Shown: one piece after another, positions 5,106 to 8,282 of the stretch | Position numbering within the stretch: position 1 is the stretch's first letter | Layout of the letters: each line of letters opens with the position of its first letter | Source of the DNA: a bacterium | GTDB lineage: Bacteria > Chlamydiota > Chlamydiia > Chlamydiales > SM23-39 | Direction: 5' to 3' | Assembly (NCBI GenBank): GCA_021818045.1 | Contig: JAKAFF010000051.1 | Location: 1-8,282, forward strand | DNA: 8,282 nt | Program-made: the position numbers and the translations under genes | The notes under the pieces: generated by a model | What the model was told of the DNA's origin: nothing | What the model saw: the letters and a program-made list of their open reading frames with translations, nothing else | Database searches by the model: none

Positions 5106-7583
5106 ATGGAGCACATGCTGCGCCATGTTATTTTTTTAGCCCTTTGTTCCCTCAGCTGCTTTGCAGCCTGTCCTAAAGAATGCGAGTCTTGTCCCGATGG
5201 CAAACAACACTATCGAGCAAGTATCCGCCATATTGAAAGTGGCGGCATCGGCTACGACGATGGCTATACAACTTTCGCAGCATTTCTCGCGTCTGATCCA
5301 AGCTGGTGGAAAGTCACTCCGTTTTGTGATATCAGAGGCCACGTTTTTGATAACGGAAAATGGGCCGCGAACGCTGGCATAGGACTTAGAACTCTCTGGG
5401 ACAACCGCGTTTACGGCATAAACGCTTACTACGACTACAGAAATGCAGGCCATCTACACTCCAACCAAATCGGGATAGGCTTTGAAACACTTGGCCAGCT
5501 GTTGGATTTTCGCATCAATGGCTACTTGCCTGTGGGCGCAAAAATAAGTTCTCCTTATGATCCTCTCTTTAAAAGCTTTACCGGCAATTACATGCTTGTA
5601 TCGCAAAAATTTCAATCTGCAATGAAGGGCGCTGATGCAGAATGCGGCTTTCACTTCGGCAAATCCGCATGGTTAGATTTTTATGCAGCGGCAGGCCCTT
5701 ACTACTTTGTAGGAGAAAAAGCTCCCGCCACCTGGGGAGGAAAAGCAAGACTTGCGGGCACCTTCAAAGACATTTTAACCATCGAAATCAGCGATTCGTA
5801 TGACAGAACATTCCACAACAAATTTCAAGGGCAAGTGGCCTTAAGCTTTTCCTTTGGCCCAAAATCAAAAGTCAAAGAGCCTGGGCATAGCTGCAAAGTG
5901 GCAAATATGCTCAATTGCCGCAGCTTACAACCGGTGGACAGACAAGAAATTATCGTCATCGATCACATCAGAAAAAATACCCTCGCTACAGATCCTGCTA
6001 CTGGACTTCCCTATTTCTTTGTATTTGTGAATAACACAAGCAATTCAAATGGCACCTACGAAAGCCCTTATCACAGCTTGACGCAAGTGCAAAGCAACTC
6101 CTCTCCAAACGACATCATTTACGTATTTCCCGGCAACGGGACCACAACAGGAATGGATGCTGGAATCTCCCTACAAGCGAACCAAAAATTTTGGGGCTCA
6201 GGCGTCAGCCATTCGATACAAACCACTCAAGGAACCATCTCTATCCCAGCACAGAGCACTACCTCCCCTATTATCACAAATACCGACCTCTCAACAGCTG
6301 GCAATGTCATCACTCTTGCGACCAATAATGCGATCAGCGGCTTTACCATTACATCCGCTTTGAACGATGCCATCTATGGGACAAATCCCCAAAATTTAGA
6401 AGTATCTCTTTGTACAATTGAAGCTGCCGCAACCTTTGCCATCGAAACGACTTTTACTGATAATGCTTCCATCACCTTAACGAACAACCAATTTGTGAAT
6501 AACGTCAATGGGGTCTCTTTCACGCTTAACGGCACGTCTACTATTATCTGCGCGAACAATACATTTGAAAATCAAACTTCCGTCTCTAACATGCCAGTGA
6601 TAATTACAGCTAATAACAATGACATTTCAACTTATATTTCCAACAACATTTTTAACAATAACACAACTGGCAGTGTGCGATGGAATCTGAATAGCGTTGT
6701 TAGCGCCAATATTAACGCGCTCAACAATACGATCACGAACAATGGAACTGGATCTTTGGGAGTTTTAGGATCGAGTTTTGTGATCATTCCAAGTGGGACT
6801 TGTGGCAATAGTTCAGTAGCATTGACCAACAATACATTCTCCAATAACACATCGAACTCCTTTTATGTGCACACCTCAGGAGCATTCACAACATTTGAGA
6901 TCACAGCATCTCAAAACAAAATATCTAATAACGGAGGATCTGCTCTAGTTTTTGCAAGCACATCCAGTAACTTCACGTTAAATGCAACAAAGAACACCTT
7001 GACAGGACTTAGTGATAATGGCATTGCCACTGTAGGCAGCACCTCCTTTCAAAACGCCAACATCACAGCAAACAACAATACTATTACTAATATTAGCAAT
7101 GGTCAAAGCGCCATTGCTATATCTCAAGGGAGTGCATCTTTGAATTTTACAGCGGAAAACAATGTCATTTCTGGATGTCAAGGATCTGGAATACTTTGTT
7201 ATTCCAACGAATTCACGAACATGACTGCGAGCATTGTGGGAAATAAGATTAGCAATTGCCAAAACAGTCAATCCAATGCGGCGTCTGGTATCAGTATAGA
7301 CACTTACGTCAATTGTACTGCTACAATCGCAGACAACATCCTATCAAATAATGTAAGTCCAGGTATTAGTGTTGGCGTATTTACTTCTGCAAACCCATCT
7401 ATTTGTTTAGATTTCACTGGCAATCAAAGCGATACAGATCCGAGCTATTCTTTTACAAATCCGGGAAGCGGCGCCTTTAATTTAAGTCCCTGCAATGTGA
7501 GCGCAGTCAATGTTGGCATGATCAACACATCGGGCTCTATTACATCTGTGCAGTCCTGTCCAGAAAGTGCAGCATGTCCGTAA
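5106..7583 (+). CDS. Secreted inverse-autotransporter-like protein with right-handed beta-helix passenger
   Basis: This 825-residue protein is probably exposed on the outer membrane. Residues 1-21 form a signal peptide (hydrophobic core VIFLALCSLSCFA). ATG at 5115 (Met4) is an alternative start behind GGAG; neither start has an ideal binding site. After a Cys-rich stretch (CPKECESCP, 22-30), residues about 35-250 alternate aromatic and glycine positions (YGINAYYDYRNAG, IGFETLG, INGYLPVG, ALSFSFGP), as in the barrel of intimin/invasin-type inverse autotransporters. A linker (251-295) leads to PYFFVFVNN (302-310), then ESPYHSLTQ, NDIIYVFPGNG and a long Asn/Thr/Ser-rich region with recurring NNxI/F-xNN units every 30-40 residues, typical of a right-handed beta-helix. 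No C-terminal barrel exists, so this is not a Pmp-type classical autotransporter. The C-terminus has CPESAACP. Adhesion is a plausible role but is not shown. Confidence 0.8.
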   Translation: MEHMLRHVIFLALCSLSCFAACPKECESCPDGKQHYRASIRHIESGGIGYDDGYTTFAAFLASDPSWWKVTPFCDIRGHVFDNGKWAANAGIGLRTLWDNRVYGINAYYDYRNAGHLHSNQIGIGFETLGQLLDFRINGYLPVGAKISSPYDPLFKSFTGNYMLVSQKFQSAMKGADAECGFHFGKSAWLDFYAAAGPYYFVGEKAPATWGGKARLAGTFKDILTIEISDSYDRTFHNKFQGQVALSFSFGPKSKVKEPGHSCKVANMLNCRSLQPVDRQEIIVIDHIRKNTLATDPATGLPYFFVFVNNTSNSNGTYESPYHSLTQVQSNSSPNDIIYVFPGNGTTTGMDAGISLQANQKFWGSGVSHSIQTTQGTISIPAQSTTSPIITNTDLSTAGNVITLATNNAISGFTITSALNDAIYGTNPQNLEVSLCTIEAAATFAIETTFTDNASITLTNNQFVNNVNGVSFTLNGTSTIICANNTFENQTSVSNMPVIITANNNDISTYISNNIFNNNTTGSVRWNLNSVVSANINALNNTITNNGTGSLGVLGSSFVIIPSGTCGNSSVALTNNTFSNNTSNSFYVHTSGAFTTFEITASQNKISNNGGSALVFASTSSNFTLNATKNTLTGLSDNGIATVGSTSFQNANITANNNTITNISNGQSAIAISQGSASLNFTAENNVISGCQGSGILCYSNEFTNMTASIVGNKISNCQNSQSNAASGISIDTYVNCTATIADNILSNNVSPGISVGVFTSANPSICLDFTGNQSDTDPSYSFTNPGSGAFNLSPCNVSAVNVGMINTSGSITSVQSCPESAACP

Positions 7584-7586
7584 CAG

Positions 7587-8222
7587 CTATTCAGCAGCAG
7601 GCATTCTTTTTTGCGCTATAAACTGCACGCATATTGCAATCGATGAATCCTCATCATCTTTTCTGAACACACAACGCTTCACATCAAACCCAGAAGTGTC
7701 TAATAACACTCTTACCATCCTCCGATCAGGTAAAAACCATGCTCCACATTCTGCCATCAGATTTAGTGCCATATCAGGTTGGCCATCTGCTCGAAAAAAC
7801 GTACCGATAAAATAGCCTCCAGGCTTGACCAAAGAAGTGATTTTTTGCCACGTATCTCTAAATTTCTGTGGATCTAGATAGGGCAATACGTCTGCTGCTA
7901 CAACCAGATCACGTGGCGTATCATCAGAATAGTTTTCGATTGATGTACATTCTACACACAATGAATCCGGCGGCATTTGCGCAACCCGTCGCGCAACCGT
8001 CTCTTGCAAAACATCGATTGCAGCCCTAGAGAAATCTACTGATTTCACCCTCCAATTTGCCTGCAGCAAAAGGGCGCTAATTTCTCCGCTGCCGCATCCT
8101 AAATCAAGGGCTGTTTGTCTATTTCCACAAGAGCCCCCCATTTCCTGCATGTAATGGGCAAATAAAGGGAGCACCTGTTTATACACAAATGAGTTCAAAA
8201 GTTGGATTTTCGGCTGCGCCAA
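7587..8222 (-). CDS. Class I SAM-dependent methyltransferase
   Basis: The protein carries the SAM-binding Rossmann motif ALDLGCGSGEIS (38-49), an acidic residue after strand 2 (Asp63 in SVDFS), DLVVAADVLPYL (105-116) as the motif after strand 4, and LVKPGGYFIGTFF (131-143) before strand 5. The substrate cannot be read from the sequence; small-molecule methyltransferases often look like this. The gene converges on the beta-helix gene with 3 bp between the stop codons, so it is a separate transcription unit. The start is doubtful. The frame opens after TAG at 8238-8240 and the first candidate is TTG at 8220-8222, with no clear binding site; GTG at codon 13 or 17 is possible. A 43-bp hairpin ends 18 bases upstream, so the original 5' end may have been disturbed. 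Confidence 0.8.
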   Translation of the reverse strand: MAQPKIQLLNSFVYKQVLPLFAHYMQEMGGSCGNRQTALDLGCGSGEISALLLQANWRVKSVDFSRAAIDVLQETVARRVAQMPPDSLCVECTSIENYSDDTPRDLVVAADVLPYLDPQKFRDTWQKITSLVKPGGYFIGTFFRADGQPDMALNLMAECGAWFLPDRRMVRVLLDTSGFDVKRCVFRKDDEDSSIAICVQFIAQKRMPAAE

Positions 8223-8239
8223 AGCGGCGCAATTTACCT

Positions 8240-8282
8240 ATCGTAAGTGACCCTATATTTTTAATATTGGGTCACTTACGAT
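8240..8282. repeat. 43-bp hairpin (20-bp arms, 3-bp loop) at the window end
   Basis: The left arm 8240-8259 and the right arm 8263-8282 are inverted repeats with one mismatch in 20 around a TTT loop. The arms start ATCGTAAGTGACCC. There is no run of T after the right arm within view, and on the minus strand the hairpin is followed by GGTAAATTG, so it does not look like a standard terminator for either strand. It could be the end of a small insertion element, an operator, or part of a longer palindrome cut by the window. It lies immediately upstream of the methyltransferase. Confidence 0.75.

Noticed and set aside
5157..5171. Lipoprotein signal ending FAAC in the beta-helix protein
   Set aside because: Phe at the -3 position is atypical for a lipobox and the barrel itself would hold the protein in the membrane; an ordinary signal peptide is simpler.
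4340..5453. Minus-strand open frames opposite aroC and the beta-helix gene
   Set aside because: They are short, resemble no family I recognise, and lie opposite genes with strong conserved motifs.
6390..7480. Asn-rich repeats as a CRISPR or tandem DNA repeat
   Set aside because: The periodicity is at protein level with variable nucleotide sequence and spacing; no identical direct repeats are seen.

Overview
The window looks like chromosomal DNA from a bacterium of the Chlamydiota, most likely an environmental, Parachlamydiales-type lineage. This is an inference. It rests on the tight cluster of shikimate genes (aroB-aroA-aroK-aroC, compare the aroA-aroL-aroC-aroB cluster of Chlamydia). It also rests on a surface protein that joins an N-terminal inverse-autotransporter-like barrel to an Asn-rich beta-helix, an architecture I recall from environmental chlamydiae. 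I cannot name the species.

Layout. 2-790: 3' part of aroB, cut by the window edge. 760-1980: aroA, overlapping aroB. 2034-3269: an unrecognised 411-residue protein with a possible His/Cys permuted papain-like core and a hydrophobic insert. 3274-3448: a 175-bp imperfect palindrome resembling a MITE. 3491-3994: aroK. 3984-5096: aroC, overlapping aroK. 5106-7583: a secreted barrel plus beta-helix protein, 9 bp after aroC. All of these are on the plus strand and could form one transcription unit. 7587-8222: a class I methyltransferase on the minus strand, convergent with only 3 bp between the stop codons. 8240-8282: a 43-bp near-perfect hairpin that runs to the window end.

Together AroB, AroK, AroA and AroC cover 3-dehydroquinate synthesis, shikimate phosphorylation, enolpyruvyl transfer and chorismate formation. 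The dehydroquinase/shikimate dehydrogenase steps and the DAHP synthase step are not in the window.

The most interesting structure lies between aroA and aroK. The last codons of aroA, which encode the KTFP segment, occur twice: at 1918-1959 in the intact gene and again just before aroK, as 3263-3273 plus 3452-3482 once the palindrome is removed (38 of 42 bases identical). The second copy reads in the aroA frame and ends in a TGA that overlaps the aroK GTG start. This suggests that aroA and aroK were once coupled by a GTGA overlap. A unit of about 1.35 kb carrying the unknown gene was then placed into the 3' end of aroA, supplying a replacement C-terminus and leaving the old one as a relic. The palindrome later inserted into that relic, duplicating a TAA. 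The two inferences support each other, because removing the palindrome together with one TAA restores the aroA reading frame.
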